Source of the DNA: Candidatus Poribacteria bacterium
GTDB lineage: Bacteria > Poribacteria > WGA-4E > JAJDTR01
DNA: 64,000 nt
Assembly: GCA_028820655.1 (NCBI GenBank)
Contig: JAPPIK010000001.1
Span: 62,001-126,000, forward strand
Reading direction: 5' to 3'
A program made the translations under genes and the position numbers. Each line of letters starts with the position of its first letter. Within the stretch, counting starts at the first letter, position 1. The notes below the pieces were generated by a model. The model saw nothing but the letters and a program-made list of their open reading frames with translations. It was not told the DNA's origin and did not search any database. Positions 8,467 through 19,298 of the stretch are shown in pieces.

Positions 8467-10992
8467 CTATTTTAATATTGACATCTTTCTCAACGATGAA
8501 ATATCGCCTGTATGGAGTTGGTAGAAATAGACACCATTTGCGACATCTTCGCCGAAGCTATTGCGACCGTCCCAGTGTGCGGCACGGGTTCGATTGGTGT
8601 AGAATCCCGCTGGCTGCCGCCCTAACGCCAACCGTCGGACGACGGTGCCTTGCACGTCATAAATCAGTATCTGTACATCAGCGTCCTGCGCCAATTGATA
8701 CGGAATCCAAGTCTCCGGATTGAACGGATTGGGGTAGTTGGGCAACAGCACCGTCCTTTCCGGAGTCAATGCAGTCAAAAGATTCTGCAAATACTGAATG
8801 CCCTTCAGTGATGTTGCATCTGCGAGTCCCAATAGACGCGCAGTTTCAAGCCACTGTTTAACGTCGGTTGTCCGAAGCATGAGCGATCCGTCCGGAGCTA
8901 CCGGTGGCGCGCCTGGTAGCTCATCTCTCATTCCCGCGGCCAGCACCAGATCAATGATACTTACAATTCCATCCCTGTTCACATCTGAGCGGTTCGGCGC
9001 GGATCTGCCCAAATTCCCTGCGATCAACACCAGATCCTGCATATCCACAATCCCGTCCCCGTTCACATCAGCCGGAACATGTGAAGGCTCTTCAAATTGC
9101 GAAACCTCAACTTCCGGTTCGATCTCCCACAGCAGTACAGTGCCATCCCAGCTTCCGCTTGCAAGCGTATGCCCATCTGGGCTGAAGGTCACGCTCGAGA
9201 CCCAAGACGTATGTCCTTCAAGTGTATACATGTGCACTCCCGTCTGCGCATCCCACAATCGGATGGTCTGGTCTCGACTCCCACTGGCAAGCGTCCTTTC
9301 ATCCAGACTGAACGCGACGCTCAAGACTCTATCCGAGTGACCTTCAAGTACCTGTTTCTGAGTTCCGGTGACCGCATCCCACAGACGGACAGTGTCGTCT
9401 TTAACGCCCCATACATCGCCGCTCCCGCTGGCAATCACCTGACCATTGGGGCTGAACGCTACGCAGTTGACGGTAGTGGTGTGGCCCTTCAGTATCAGCA
9501 ATTGCGTACCTGTGACCGAATTCCACAGACGGATGGTAAAGTCCTCACTCGCACTGGCGATCGTTCGACCATCCGGGCTGTACACAACCCTGTTGATATC
9601 ACGCGTATGCCCCTCCAATTTCAGCTTGTGTCTACCTGTTGTTGCATCCCACAGACGGATGGTACGGTCCCCACTACCGGTGGCGAGTGTTCCTCCATTC
9701 CGGCTGAATGCTACGCTTTTGACCTCTCCCGTATGGCGAGTAAGGATTTGCTTCTGCGCGCCCGTGACCGCGTCCCACAAACGGGTTTTGCGGGAGAAAC
9801 CGCCCGCAGTTGCGATTGTCCGCCCATCCGGACTGAACGCGACGCTACTTGCCCCTGACCCACGTCCGATGAGAGGTTGCTTAGGCGCGTTTGTGACTAA
9901 ATCCCACAGACGGAGGTGAACAAAATTACTTGCGATTGCGAGCGATCGGCCATCCGGGCTAAACGCTATGCTGCTGACCGGGGCCGAATGTCCGTCCAGT
10001 GTTCGCGTCACCATACCTGTCGCCGTATTCCACATACGGGTGGTAGCGTCCCGACTCCCACTAGCAAGGGTGCGACCGTCCGAACTAAACGCGACACTAT
10101 TAACTGCTCCCGTATGTCCTTTCAGTATCAGTTTTTTGGCGCCCGTGGCCGCGTCCCACAGACCGATGACAGCGTGGGAATCCCCGGCGGCAATCGTGCG
10201 ACCATCCGGGCTGAATTCGACGCTGCCCACCCAATACGAAGGCGTAGGTAGTCTCAACTTCTGAGCGCCTGAGACTGTGTCCCACAGTTGGACAACGCTT
10301 GCAGAACTCCCGGTGGCGAGGGTTCGACCATCCGGACTGAACGCTACACTGTAGACCACGCCACCGAAGAGGCCCCTACCAACAAAAAGCGAGACGCATA
10401 GATTGCGTGCGCCCGTAACTGTATCCCACAGACAGAAAGATTCGTCGTCACTTCCGCTGGCAAGTGTCTTTCCATCCGGGCTAAACGCGACGGCATTGAC
10501 CTCGGCCCTATGCGTCCCAAGTGTGCGGCGGTCGCCCGTGATCACATCCCAGAGGCGGATAGTATGGTCCGAACTTCCGCTGGCGAGCGTTCGACCATCC
10601 GAACTGAATGCCACGCTATTGACTCCACTCGTATGTCCTTCAAGTGTCTGCAAGTGTGCCCCCGTCACCGCATCCCATAGGCGAACCGTCCGGTCCCGAC
10701 TCCCACTCGCAACCGTGTTTCCATCCGGGCTAAACGCAACGCTTGTGACGTCACCGGTGTGTCCGCTGAACAAGGCAACTTCTTGATTGGTCGCCGTTTC
10801 ATAAATCCAGATTCCGATAGAACCCGCAACGGCGAGCCGCGCGCCGTCCGGAGAATACTTGAGTTCAGATATCAATCCCTTGCCGAGTCTCGCTTTTGCA
10901 CCCTCTGGCAGGTGCCATTGCGGGGAATCTTGGGCAAAGGTGTTGAGCGAGATTAGGATGAACAGCGTCAGTAAGGTTAAGGTTGTTTTCAT
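8467..10992 (-). CDS. Secreted WD40-repeat protein with dockerin-like and C-terminal sorting domains
   Basis: An 841-residue exported protein. Residues 1-20 form a signal peptide ending FAQ. About 14 WD40 repeats follow (residues ~40-630), recognisable by recurring AFSPDG, TLASGS and RLWD-VTG blocks, enough for two seven-bladed propellers. Residues ~645-700 hold two DVNGDGIVD-type calcium loops with the spacing of a type I dockerin. The C-terminus has PNYPNPFNPET and an FlgD/T9SS-like beta domain ending YFYQLHTG...RKMSILK, which suggests cell-surface sorting. Propeller repeats are near-identical at DNA level in places. Function: probably an extracellular binding scaffold; partner unknown. Confidence 0.9.
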   Translation of the reverse strand: MKTTLTLLTLFILISLNTFAQDSPQWHLPEGAKARLGKGLISELKYSPDGARLAVAGSIGIWIYETATNQEVALFSGHTGDVTSVAFSPDGNTVASGSRDRTVRLWDAVTGAHLQTLEGHTSGVNSVAFSSDGRTLASGSSDHTIRLWDVITGDRRTLGTHRAEVNAVAFSPDGKTLASGSDDESFCLWDTVTGARNLCVSLFVGRGLFGGVVYSVAFSPDGRTLATGSSASVVQLWDTVSGAQKLRLPTPSYWVGSVEFSPDGRTIAAGDSHAVIGLWDAATGAKKLILKGHTGAVNSVAFSSDGRTLASGSRDATTRMWNTATGMVTRTLDGHSAPVSSIAFSPDGRSLAIASNFVHLRLWDLVTNAPKQPLIGRGSGASSVAFSPDGRTIATAGGFSRKTRLWDAVTGAQKQILTRHTGEVKSVAFSRNGGTLATGSGDRTIRLWDATTGRHKLKLEGHTRDINRVVYSPDGRTIASASEDFTIRLWNSVTGTQLLILKGHTTTVNCVAFSPNGQVIASGSGDVWGVKDDTVRLWDAVTGTQKQVLEGHSDRVLSVAFSLDERTLASGSRDQTIRLWDAQTGVHMYTLEGHTSWVSSVTFSPDGHTLASGSWDGTVLLWEIEPEVEVSQFEEPSHVPADVNGDGIVDMQDLVLIAGNLGRSAPNRSDVNRDGIVSIIDLVLAAGMRDELPGAPPVAPDGSLMLRTTDVKQWLETARLLGLADATSLKGIQYLQNLLTALTPERTVLLPNYPNPFNPETWIPYQLAQDADVQILIYDVQGTVVRRLALGRQPAGFYTNRTRAAHWDGRNSFGEDVANGVYFYQLHTGDISSLRKMSILK

Positions 10993-11129
10993 GCGAAGTT
11001 GTCTCGTCTTGAGCGTAAATCTTCATGTAGGAGGAAAAACAACCGCAGCGACTTACGAACGGGTAATGAATTGCCCTCCAACACCACCAACAGCCAGCCA
11101 CTATTGCCGTCTGAATGTGTGATGCTCAG

Positions 11130-13385
11130 TTAAATCTTCCCCAATGCCTTGAGGATACGGCCGGGTGACATGGGGAGGTCTTTCATTCGAACGCCGACTG
11201 CTCGGTAGATGGCGTTTGCTATGGCGGCGGGCGGCGCAACGATGGGCGTTTCGCCAACTCCCCTCACACCGTAAGGATGACCCGGATTCGGTACTTCGAC
11301 GATTACAGCGTCGATCATTGGCAGGTCAAGGGAGGTGGGTATTCGGTAGTCAAGAAAACTGGCGTTAGTCATTTCGCCGTCATCGTTGTACATGTATTCC
11401 TCGTTGAGCGCCCAACCGATGCCTTGAACCGCTCCGCCTTGCATCTGTCCTTCGACGTAGCTCGGATGAATGGCTCTTCCGGCGTCTTGAGACGTCGTAT
11501 AACGTAGAATTTCCACCTTACCGGTGTCGGGATCGACCTCGACGTCAACGATGTGAGTGCCAATCGAGGGACCAGGCTGAGTGGGATCAGCAGAAGCGCG
11601 ACCGACTATGGGCCCGCCGGTTTCGTCGAGTTTTCCAGCAAGTCCTTTGAAATCGATCTGCTCCGTTTTTCCGTTGACGCATCGAAACAGACCGTCGGCG
11701 AACTCCACCTCTTCCACATCGACTTCCCACAGTTTTGCGGCACGCTGAATCATCTGTTCCTTGACATCTTGGGCGGCATTGTATGCGGCATACCCGGTTG
11801 CAAATGCAGTCCGGCTACCACCGGTGACATCGGTGTAACCAACCGAATCTGTGTCAACCACCGTCGGCGTAACCGATTCCGCGGGAATGCCCAACACCTC
11901 GGCAGCTTGCATGGCGATGGCGGCGCGTGTGCCACCGATGTCGGTTGAGCCTTCGACGAGACTGATTGTACCATCGGTGTTCACATTGATGGATACGCTC
12001 GACTTGAGACCGAAATTGGGCCAAAAACCGGAAGCGACTCCCCGTCCGGTGTTCTTTCCTTCCAATGGCGCGGAATAGTGGGGGTGTTCCTTCGCGGCTT
12101 CAACCGTTTCGATGAAACCGACTCGGGGCAAAGGAGGTCCGTCCACACGCGTGTCTCCCTCCTTTGCGCTGTTCAGGAATCGGAATTCAAGTGGATCCAT
12201 CTGAAGCTTCTCGCAGATTTCATCAATGATGGTTTCAACCGCAAATGCCGCATTAGTTGCGCCCGGAGCCCTGTACGCCGAGGTCTTGGGTTTGTTGACT
12301 ACGACATCATACCCGTCGACAAGGGCGTTCTCAACATTGTAGCAGGAGTAGATACACATCGCACCCGCGCCCACGGGAGATCCGGGATAAGCACCGGCTT
12401 CGTAAGCGAGGTAGCCCTCCGCCGCCGTGATACGCCCCTCGTTGTTTGCGCCAATCTTGACGCGCACATAGGAACCGGGGGTTGGTCCGGTGCCCTCAAA
12501 GACATCGGCGCGGTTCATCAGCACTTTCACCGGTCTTCCGGTTTTCATGGACAGCATCGCGGCAACGGGCTTGATATAGACCTGTATCTTGCCGCCAAAG
12601 CCGCCGCCGATCTCCATTGGAACGACCTTGATTTTCGAGAGGGGTAGCTGAAGGATTGAAGACACCTGCTGCCTCACGCCAAAGGCGCCCTGCGTGCTGC
12701 ACCAGATCGTCAGTTGTCCGTCAGGGTTGTGCAATGCGGTTGCGTTGTGAGGCTCGATGTAGCCTTGATGCACCGTCTGTGTCGTGAACTCGTGCTCAAT
12801 CACGACATCGGCTTCCGCGAAGCCTTTTTCCAGATTGCCCTTCTTGTGTTGGAAGTGGCTGGCGACGTTGCTCGGATTATCGGATTGCTTCCCCATCTCA
12901 TCGGTTTTCAAATCCTCGTGCAGCAGCGGCGCATCAGATTTCATGGCTTCGCGCACGTCGACGACGGGCGGCAGCACTTCGTATTCTACGTCAATGAGTT
13001 CGAGCGCTTCTTCGGCAATGTGCGCGTTGATTGCCGCAACCGCCGCAACTTGGTGCCCCTTGTATAGCGCCTTCCTCCCTGCCAACACGTTGTCTTGGAG
13101 ATCTTTCAGGCGAACTGCGCCCTCCCCAAGATCGGCAATGGTGTCTCCCACTTGGGGAAAATCTTTTGCCGTTACTACCGCCTTCACGCCGGGATAGGCT
13201 TCCGCTCGACTGGTATCAATTGATTTGATGCACGCGTGGGCGTGCGGACTCCGCAAAACTCTGCCGTGTAACAGTCCAGCCGCCTGAAAATCCGCCCCAT
13301 AGAGGGCGCGACCGGTTACTTTGTCAACACCGTCATGTCGGATGGGACGGGTGCCAACAACCTTGTACTCTTTCTTTTCAGCCAT
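11130..13385 (-). CDS. Molybdopterin-binding large subunit, xanthine dehydrogenase/aldehyde oxidase family
   Basis: A 751-residue molybdenum hydroxylase catalytic subunit. The a/b hammerhead domain is at the N-terminus (GRALYGADF, residues ~25-33). The molybdopterin domain has GGGFGGK near residue 260, an AYRAPGA loop near 365 and the C-terminal GVRGVGETP segment, whose Glu is the conserved catalytic base. The family hydroxylates purines, aldehydes or aromatic heterocycles using a [2Fe-2S] and usually an FAD subunit. No gene for either partner lies beside it, so they must be encoded elsewhere or be absent. AYRAPGA argues against a CO dehydrogenase, which uses a Cys in that loop. Confidence 0.9.
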   Translation of the reverse strand: MAEKKEYKVVGTRPIRHDGVDKVTGRALYGADFQAAGLLHGRVLRSPHAHACIKSIDTSRAEAYPGVKAVVTAKDFPQVGDTIADLGEGAVRLKDLQDNVLAGRKALYKGHQVAAVAAINAHIAEEALELIDVEYEVLPPVVDVREAMKSDAPLLHEDLKTDEMGKQSDNPSNVASHFQHKKGNLEKGFAEADVVIEHEFTTQTVHQGYIEPHNATALHNPDGQLTIWCSTQGAFGVRQQVSSILQLPLSKIKVVPMEIGGGFGGKIQVYIKPVAAMLSMKTGRPVKVLMNRADVFEGTGPTPGSYVRVKIGANNEGRITAAEGYLAYEAGAYPGSPVGAGAMCIYSCYNVENALVDGYDVVVNKPKTSAYRAPGATNAAFAVETIIDEICEKLQMDPLEFRFLNSAKEGDTRVDGPPLPRVGFIETVEAAKEHPHYSAPLEGKNTGRGVASGFWPNFGLKSSVSINVNTDGTISLVEGSTDIGGTRAAIAMQAAEVLGIPAESVTPTVVDTDSVGYTDVTGGSRTAFATGYAAYNAAQDVKEQMIQRAAKLWEVDVEEVEFADGLFRCVNGKTEQIDFKGLAGKLDETGGPIVGRASADPTQPGPSIGTHIVDVEVDPDTGKVEILRYTTSQDAGRAIHPSYVEGQMQGGAVQGIGWALNEEYMYNDDGEMTNASFLDYRIPTSLDLPMIDAVIVEVPNPGHPYGVRGVGETPIVAPPAAIANAIYRAVGVRMKDLPMSPGRILKALGKI

Positions 13386-13915
13386 CGTGGAATTGCCTCC
13401 GGGGATATCGTGTGGTCCGAATCATGATGAGCGTGGGTGGATTTGTTGCAGCGAATTCGGCGTTATGAACAGTCCGTGTTCCAAAAACGGGCTTCTTCTG
13501 AAAGGTTGATTCATCCTAATCGAAAAGGGGATTAGTGTCAAGTGGAAAGTGCCGAGATGGCAAATTCATGAAGACGGTGCATGGTACTAAAGTGTTGAGG
13601 GGAAGGGCGGAAGGGAGGAAAAATGGAAGGGGAAACGCAGTGGTGGGTACCCCTGTAAACAGTAACTATTGGGGAAGGATGGAAGAATTAACCCGAGTCG
13701 TGATGGGGAAAGGGATTCCCATCGTTCAATTGCCCCATAGGGAAGGTGGAGAGATCCCAAAGTAAATGTCGATACTTATTCAGTCGCTTGATCACTTCGT
13801 TGGACTATCACCTACAAGCAGCCAGTCTGCAACAACTGTCGTCTATTATATCAGTCGAGTAACATACGATCGACACATGGGCAAAAATGAGTGTGAATGA
13901 CTATAGTCTAGAAAT
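13386..13915. other. 530-base intergenic region, nothing recognised
   Basis: The first half is purine-rich on the plus strand without coding character. The 17-base word at 13776-13792 is an exact copy of 1859-1875. No gene or clear terminator seen. Confidence 0.45.
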
Positions 13916-16900
13916 CTACTCTTCAACAGAATCTGTGTTCTTTGATTCAACACGAACGCCCCGCCATGGACGAATGTCATCGCTGATTGCATAGAACGCC
14001 GGAATCACGAAAAGTGTCAAAAGGGTTGCCACCGACAGCCCCCAAACAACAGTGCTTGCCATCGGCATCCAAATCGCCGACTTCCCGCCGACTCCCAACG
14101 CCATCGGCAGCAAGCCGCTCACGGTCGTAATCGAGGTAAGTAGGATCGGACGTAAGCGTGTGCGTCCCGCACTGATGATCGCACGCCATTTATCGACTCC
14201 TGCCGCGCGCTGGCGGTTGATAAACTCAACCCGCACGATCGAGTCGTTCACGACGATACCGGCTAGCGCGACAAGTCCGTATGTTGAAGCCACGCTCAAG
14301 GGGTTTCCGGAAGTAAGTAGCCCTACCTTGGCGCCGATGAACGCGAAAGGTACGGTGGTCAAAATGACTAGCGGTTGAAGGAAAGACTTGAACTGCGTTC
14401 CCAATTTGAGATAGACCAGCAGAATACCGAAACCGAAGAATATAGGTATTCCGGTAAAAACCTTCTGGAATTCCGCAAATTCGCCGCCAGATTCGAGTGT
14501 GTAGCCCGGATAACGCGGACTGATCCCATCGAAATGCCCACGAAGCATCTGATTAACTTTCACCGCTGAAGTTACGTCCTCATCAACATTGGCGGTGATC
14601 GTGATGGCTCTCTCCTGTTTGTAGCGATGAATCGTGGAATAACCCGGCACCACCTCCAGGCGGGCGACATCTCGGATGGGCACCGGCACGTCGGTTGTCC
14701 CATCAATTTCAGGTTTGTCACATCTTGGAGCGACGATCGCCCGAATTCTCCGAATTTGACGACGACATCAATCTCTTCATCACCGTCGCGGAATACGGTG
14801 GCTTTCGTGCCTTCAAACGCGTTACGAACGGTGAACCCAATCTGACGGATCGTCATGCCGTATTCGTTGGCTTTGTCTTCATCAATATGGAGATTTATTT
14901 CCTCTTGACCCGGAGCGTAGTTGTCAGTGATGTCGGTAACTCCGGGAAGTCTGTCCAGTTCCGTTTTCAACTCATTGGAGATTGCCTCGAGTTCATCGAA
15001 GTTTTTTCCCTTCACTATGATTTCGACATCCGCACCGGCGGGCGGTCCTTCTTCTCTTGTCTGAAATTCGATCTGCTCGGGTCCCGTGATTCGGCTGAGT
15101 TGCACCCTTAGTGCCGCGATGATCTCATCAAGTGTGCGGGCGCGATATCTTGCCTCGACAAACTCGATATGGAGCATTCCGAGGTTGCCATTACGCTGGC
15201 TAAAGTTGTTTTCAATCGTGTGCCATCCGGTTCTCGCCATAACTGCTCTGATTTCAGATTTGGGGAGCGAAAGCGCAACCGCCTCGAATTTCCGGATTAC
15301 GTCATCTGCCGCTTCCAATCGAGTGCCCACCGGCATCGTGATGTAGACGTATACCATCGGGCACTCATCGCCACGGAACATGTCGACCTCAACCAGTCCG
15401 AGAGGGATTGGAACGATGCTTAAGACTAAGCAAGCGGTCACGCCGCCCAATACCCAATAACGGCGGCGCAGGGCGAATCCCAACAGTCTGGAGTAGGGTT
15501 TCAGCAGGTAACGCATCAGTCGGTCTCTAGATTTGGAATGGCGGACTTTACCCCACTCCGCAATGTGGGATGGCAAAATGAAGAAGCATTCAAACAGGGA
15601 TGCGGCAAGCGTCAATGCGACGATGATTGGGATTATCTTCATGAATTTTCCGACAATCCCCGGCAGCAGCGCGAGCGGGAGGAAGATGGATGCGGTTGTC
15701 AAGGAAGCGGTGATCACGGGCCAAGCGACCTCGTACGCGCCGTTGATAGCCGCTTGGATAGGCGGTTCGCCTCCCTGCATGCGACGATAGACATTTTCCA
15801 TCACGATAATCGCGTCGTCTACAATAATGCCGAGCACCAACACCAATCCAAACAGCGACATGGTGTTGATCGATTCGCCCGCAACGCCCATGAGGCCAAA
15901 GGTGATTAAGAGTGTCAATGGGATACCGACGGCGACAAAGAGTGCGTTCCGCAGTCCCATGAATAGGTACAAGACAAGGAGTACGAGGATTACACCGAAG
16001 AGCGCGTTATTTTGAAGTATTCCGAGCGAATCACGAATATAAATCGAGCTATCGTTCACCAATGTGATTTCCGCATTCTCAGGCAGTTGACTAGTCCGAA
16101 ATTTTTCTGTGATGGCTCGCACCGTATCAACAATCCGGATTGTACTGCCATCGCCTCGTTTTGCTACCGAGAGGGTAATCCCCGGTTCCCCATTCAAACG
16201 GGAAATTACAGTCGGTTCTTCGTAGGTATCGCGAACCTGTGCAACGTTTCCCACGCGGATTTTGCCGCCACCGGGAATCTGTTTTACTATCACATTTTGG
16301 ATTTGGTCGATTGCATCAAATTCGCCGACCGTGCGCAACAGGTATTCCGAACGACCGATTTTCAATTCGCCCGCCGGGACATCCATATTCTTGGCCCCCA
16401 ACGCACCGACAACGTGCCCCAACGTCAGCGAAAACCGAGCAAGCCGGTCGGGTTCAACCTCGACCCAAATCTGACGCTCACGAATCCCAAAAATTGAAAC
16501 CTCCAACACACCCTCTACGCCCCCGATTTCATCTTGGAGCGCTTCTGCCAGTTCTTGCATCTTTCTTTCAGCGAGGTCACCCGATACGACCACGTCTATC
16601 ACCTGCGTTGACGTATTTGATTCCAACTTGAACAAAACAGGCTCTTCCGCATCTTCGGGAAGATTCTGGACCTTATCTAACTCTGAGCGGAGGTCTTGGT
16701 ACAGTTTGTCAAACTCGTCTCGTGAGATACTTTGTTCGAATTTTATGCTGATGCCGGCAAATCCCTCTGCGGCGGTCGAGGTGATGGATTCGATTTTATC
16801 CACATCAGCTATCTCGTCCTCTATAGGTTTGACGATTAGTTTTTCGATTTCTTGGGGCGAAACGCCGGGGTACATCACCCAGATTAGCGCCCAGTTGAAC

Positions 16901-17025
16901 GACATGTCGCGTTCAAGTTCGCGCGGCATATTGATGAGTGTGTGTGATCCCAAAACAATTACCGCAATGGTAATCATGTGCACCAGTACCGGGTTGTTGA
17001 CGGATAGTTTGAAAAAGGGTTTCAT
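13916..17025 (-). pseudogene. RND efflux transporter (AcrB/HAE1-like), split by a single frameshift
   Basis: Together the two reading frames encode a ~1036-residue RND pump, the normal length. The 5-prime part (17025 to ~14700) covers TM1, the first porter region, TM2-6 with the proton-relay motif GIIVDDAIIVMENV near residue 400, TM7 and the second porter half. The frame breaks at the CCC run 14699-14701 (GGG in the coding strand); adding one G restores reading into DVPVPIRDVARLEV and TM8-12 through to 13916. Inner-membrane antiporters of this family work with a membrane-fusion protein and TolC, neither of which is adjacent. A true mutation and an assembly error are both possible. Confidence 0.85.
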
Positions 17026-17339
17026 GATGGGAATGTCCCGGTTGATAGCGTTAGGTCAACCTAGGTTTCTATTGTAACAGTGAAGCCGATTTTTGGTTCT
17101 CATACACTAAAGTCAATCATGTTCATATTTATGCACATATAGATTGGGTGCTGCTCGACCTGCTAGTTGAAGATTGTTGCGACAAATCAAGTGTCTCTAG
17201 GAGGGAACTCCGCTCAAGGCCAAGTTATCGCCACCGGGATGGGAAATCTCTATCGCAATCGCTAACCGTTAGCTTGATCGCTCCTACAAAAAGATACGCA
17301 GTAGATTTGTTGCAGTGCCGGAAAACGCTCGGATTCTGT
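17026..17339. repeat. Intergenic region with dispersed repeat words
   Basis: 314 bases without a gene, downstream of pgeF and upstream of the RND gene. It holds TAGGAGGGAACTCC (~17200), ATCTCTATCGCA (17246-17257, also at 1843-1854), a GCTAAC-C-GTTAGC palindrome (17261-17273) and GATCGCTCCTAC (17276-17287, also at 7320-7331). Confidence 0.5.
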
Positions 17340-18155
17340 TTAGGTTGACAACATGATTCCCGCTCCGAATCGGCCTGTCGTTCCTTTTTGGTGCCGCACC
17401 GAGAAGAATCGGTGCGCGTCGCAATAGGTGCATATTCGGGCGACCTCTATATTTTGCGGCGGAATTCCTACATCCATAATTTGCCGTCTGTTGGCTTCCC
17501 AAAGGTTGAAGTATCCCTTGCCGCTGGACAGCTCAACGTTGATATACCCGTCTGTGCCGCCAAACGCATCCTTAACCTGCGCGATGACATCGTGGCCAAT
17601 TTCGTAGTGACACGGACCGATTGAGGGGCCAATCCCTACCAACAGGTCTCGCGGTTTGCAATTGAATTCTTGGATTAAGATTTCCACGGTATTCCGGGCT
17701 ATCAGTTTGACGCTTCCCCGCCAGCCAGCATGCACCGCAGCTACGACGCGATTTCGGGGATCGAAGAGGAGCACAGGAACGCAGTCCGCCGTGAGTACCG
17801 TTAAACAAAGACCGGGTACTGATGTCACCATCGCATCAGTGGCTTCAACTGCCGTGTCGTAGTCAACCGTACCGCGCCCTCGCATCTGCGCCGTCACGAC
17901 CGTCACCGTGTTACTGTGAATCTGTTTGGCAAATGTAAAACCGGGGAGGGGCATTTGGATAGTGGCTGACAAACGTTCACGATTTTTCAGTACGGTTTCG
18001 TGGACATCGCCGACGTGAAATCCTAGGTTCAGAGATTCGTATGGCGGCAGGCTCAATCCGCCGATGCGGGTCGAAACGAAGTGGTTTACCCCGCCCTGAT
18101 TTGAAAGGTTTTGAAACCGGAATAGGGACGACAAGTTATGACATTCTTCTAACAC
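17340..18155 (-). CDS. pgeF: Peptidoglycan editing factor PgeF / YfiH (laccase-domain family)
   Basis: A 271-residue protein of the YfiH/PgeF (formerly multicopper polyphenol oxidoreductase) family, at normal length. The metal ligands are H80 (KQIHSNTV), C125 (LTADCVPVLLFDP) and H142 (AVHAGWRGSV). The family is known to remove misincorporated residues such as L-Ser from UDP-MurNAc peptide precursors; purine nucleoside activity has also been described. The start is GTG, with AGGT four bases upstream; no ATG lies nearby. It is a stand-alone cytoplasmic gene here. Confidence 0.9.
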   Translation of the reverse strand: MLEECHNLSSLFRFQNLSNQGGVNHFVSTRIGGLSLPPYESLNLGFHVGDVHETVLKNRERLSATIQMPLPGFTFAKQIHSNTVTVVTAQMRGRGTVDYDTAVEATDAMVTSVPGLCLTVLTADCVPVLLFDPRNRVVAAVHAGWRGSVKLIARNTVEILIQEFNCKPRDLLVGIGPSIGPCHYEIGHDVIAQVKDAFGGTDGYINVELSSGKGYFNLWEANRRQIMDVGIPPQNIEVARICTYCDAHRFFSVRHQKGTTGRFGAGIMLST

Positions 18156-18581
18156 GACAACCTGCCCTAGTTCAAAGGGTTGAGTATAACGTTCCGCAAA
18201 TTAACAACGCAGATTATCGACGGTCGGGTTTCAAGGCGTCGGCACATTTCGGTGGAGTTTCTCCCCGAAATGAAATAGTCGCATTTTCTCATGAGTTCCG
18301 TTCCACCTAATCGATTCCCATACTTCAAACTTGCAAAAAAAGGGGAACCATGGTTTGCCTTCGTCGGAGTTCCATTTTGGTCGTTGGCCTCAGGTTGCAT
18401 TCCGGGCGGCACAGGACGGCACCGGGGCCGCCTCTAAACTGGGAGTATGGTACGGAGTCAATCGGAACTGTCGAGTACACTTCGCTGACCGAGACGCTTT
18501 ACAGGTGCCTGGCGTTGTGGTAAACTAACGTCTGCAAATTCCACATCCTTCGTGACCGATTGAAACAAAGGAGTCGAGATT
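18156..18581. other. 426-base divergent intergenic region
   Basis: It separates divergent pgeF and the kinase-like gene and should hold both promoters. Short ORFs on both strands lack family features. The ribosome site AAGGAG for the plus-strand gene is just before 18582. Confidence 0.4.
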
Positions 18582-19298
18582 ATGAGAAGCTATTTTGTTG
18601 GTATTGAATACGCTGGGAAATCGACGTTAATTGACCTTCTAACCGAGTATTATCATCGCCTGAAGTTACCCACGCATGACGACGATCATTTTACCATTCC
18701 CGACCGAACGTTAAGTCCCGAGTCACGCGCCCTCATGTTGGATTTCCCCGATGACGTGAAGGAGCGTCTGCAGCGCATGCAGATTAACTATCATTTTGGA
18801 GTCGCCAGGGATTGCACGAATCCGATGATTTCGGGTTGGTACATTGAGGAAGCGATTTACTCCGAAATTTACGGCAAAGACCCCGATAGTCCGTACTACG
18901 GGGACTATAGATACGCTGCACAGACGACGTATGAAGGCGAAATCTTTGCGATGCATTTCCCGGACATCGTGTTGATTCACGTCACTGCGAGCGATGAAGC
19001 TATCCGTGAACGCATGAATGCGAACCCTCACGAATACGAGATTATCAAAGAGCCGGACATTCCCGTAATCAAACGGCGCTTTGAAGAGGAGGTCGAAAAA
19101 TCATTCTTGACCAGAACCGGCAAAAGGGTCGTGATTGACACCACGGACAAAACGCCGGCGGAATCCTTGGATGAGCTACTGTTGGTGACCGATCCGTTGG
19201 TGACATTTGGGGAATTGGCGTTGCGGTCACTCCCGATCCCGGATGGAGATTATGATGTGCGGTATGAAAACGGGGTGCGAAAGATGATTGCGAAGTAG
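18582..19298 (+). CDS. P-loop NTPase, nucleoside/thymidylate-kinase-like
   Basis: A 238-residue cytoplasmic protein that begins with a Walker A motif GIEYAGKST (about residues 6-14) directly after the first strand. HDDDHF (~35-40) could be a substrate-binding or DE-type motif, and IVLIHVTAS (~129-137) looks like a Walker-B-like strand before a LID-type helix with RERM. This layout fits the dNK/TMK kinase superfamily, but the phosphate acceptor cannot be named. ATG has AAGGAG 8 bases upstream. No operon partner. Confidence 0.65.
   Translation: MRSYFVGIEYAGKSTLIDLLTEYYHRLKLPTHDDDHFTIPDRTLSPESRALMLDFPDDVKERLQRMQINYHFGVARDCTNPMISGWYIEEAIYSEIYGKDPDSPYYGDYRYAAQTTYEGEIFAMHFPDIVLIHVTASDEAIRERMNANPHEYEIIKEPDIPVIKRRFEEEVEKSFLTRTGKRVVIDTTDKTPAESLDELLLVTDPLVTFGELALRSLPIPDGDYDVRYENGVRKMIAK

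Noticed and set aside
9097-10264. Long plus-strand ORFs opposite the WD40 gene
   Set aside because: They are mirror frames of the repetitive WD40 coding sequence; the repeats keep them open by chance.
8467-10793. Regularly spaced near-identical units that could suggest a CRISPR or tandem repeat array
   Set aside because: Spacing is about 120 bases and in frame; they are WD40 propeller blades within one coding gene.
13535-13765. Purine-rich 76-codon ORF
   Set aside because: Composition is biased by a G/A-rich stretch; no coding features.
18167-18412. 81-codon ORF on the minus strand upstream of pgeF
   Set aside because: No ribosome site, no family pattern and low-complexity composition; it lies in the divergent promoter region.
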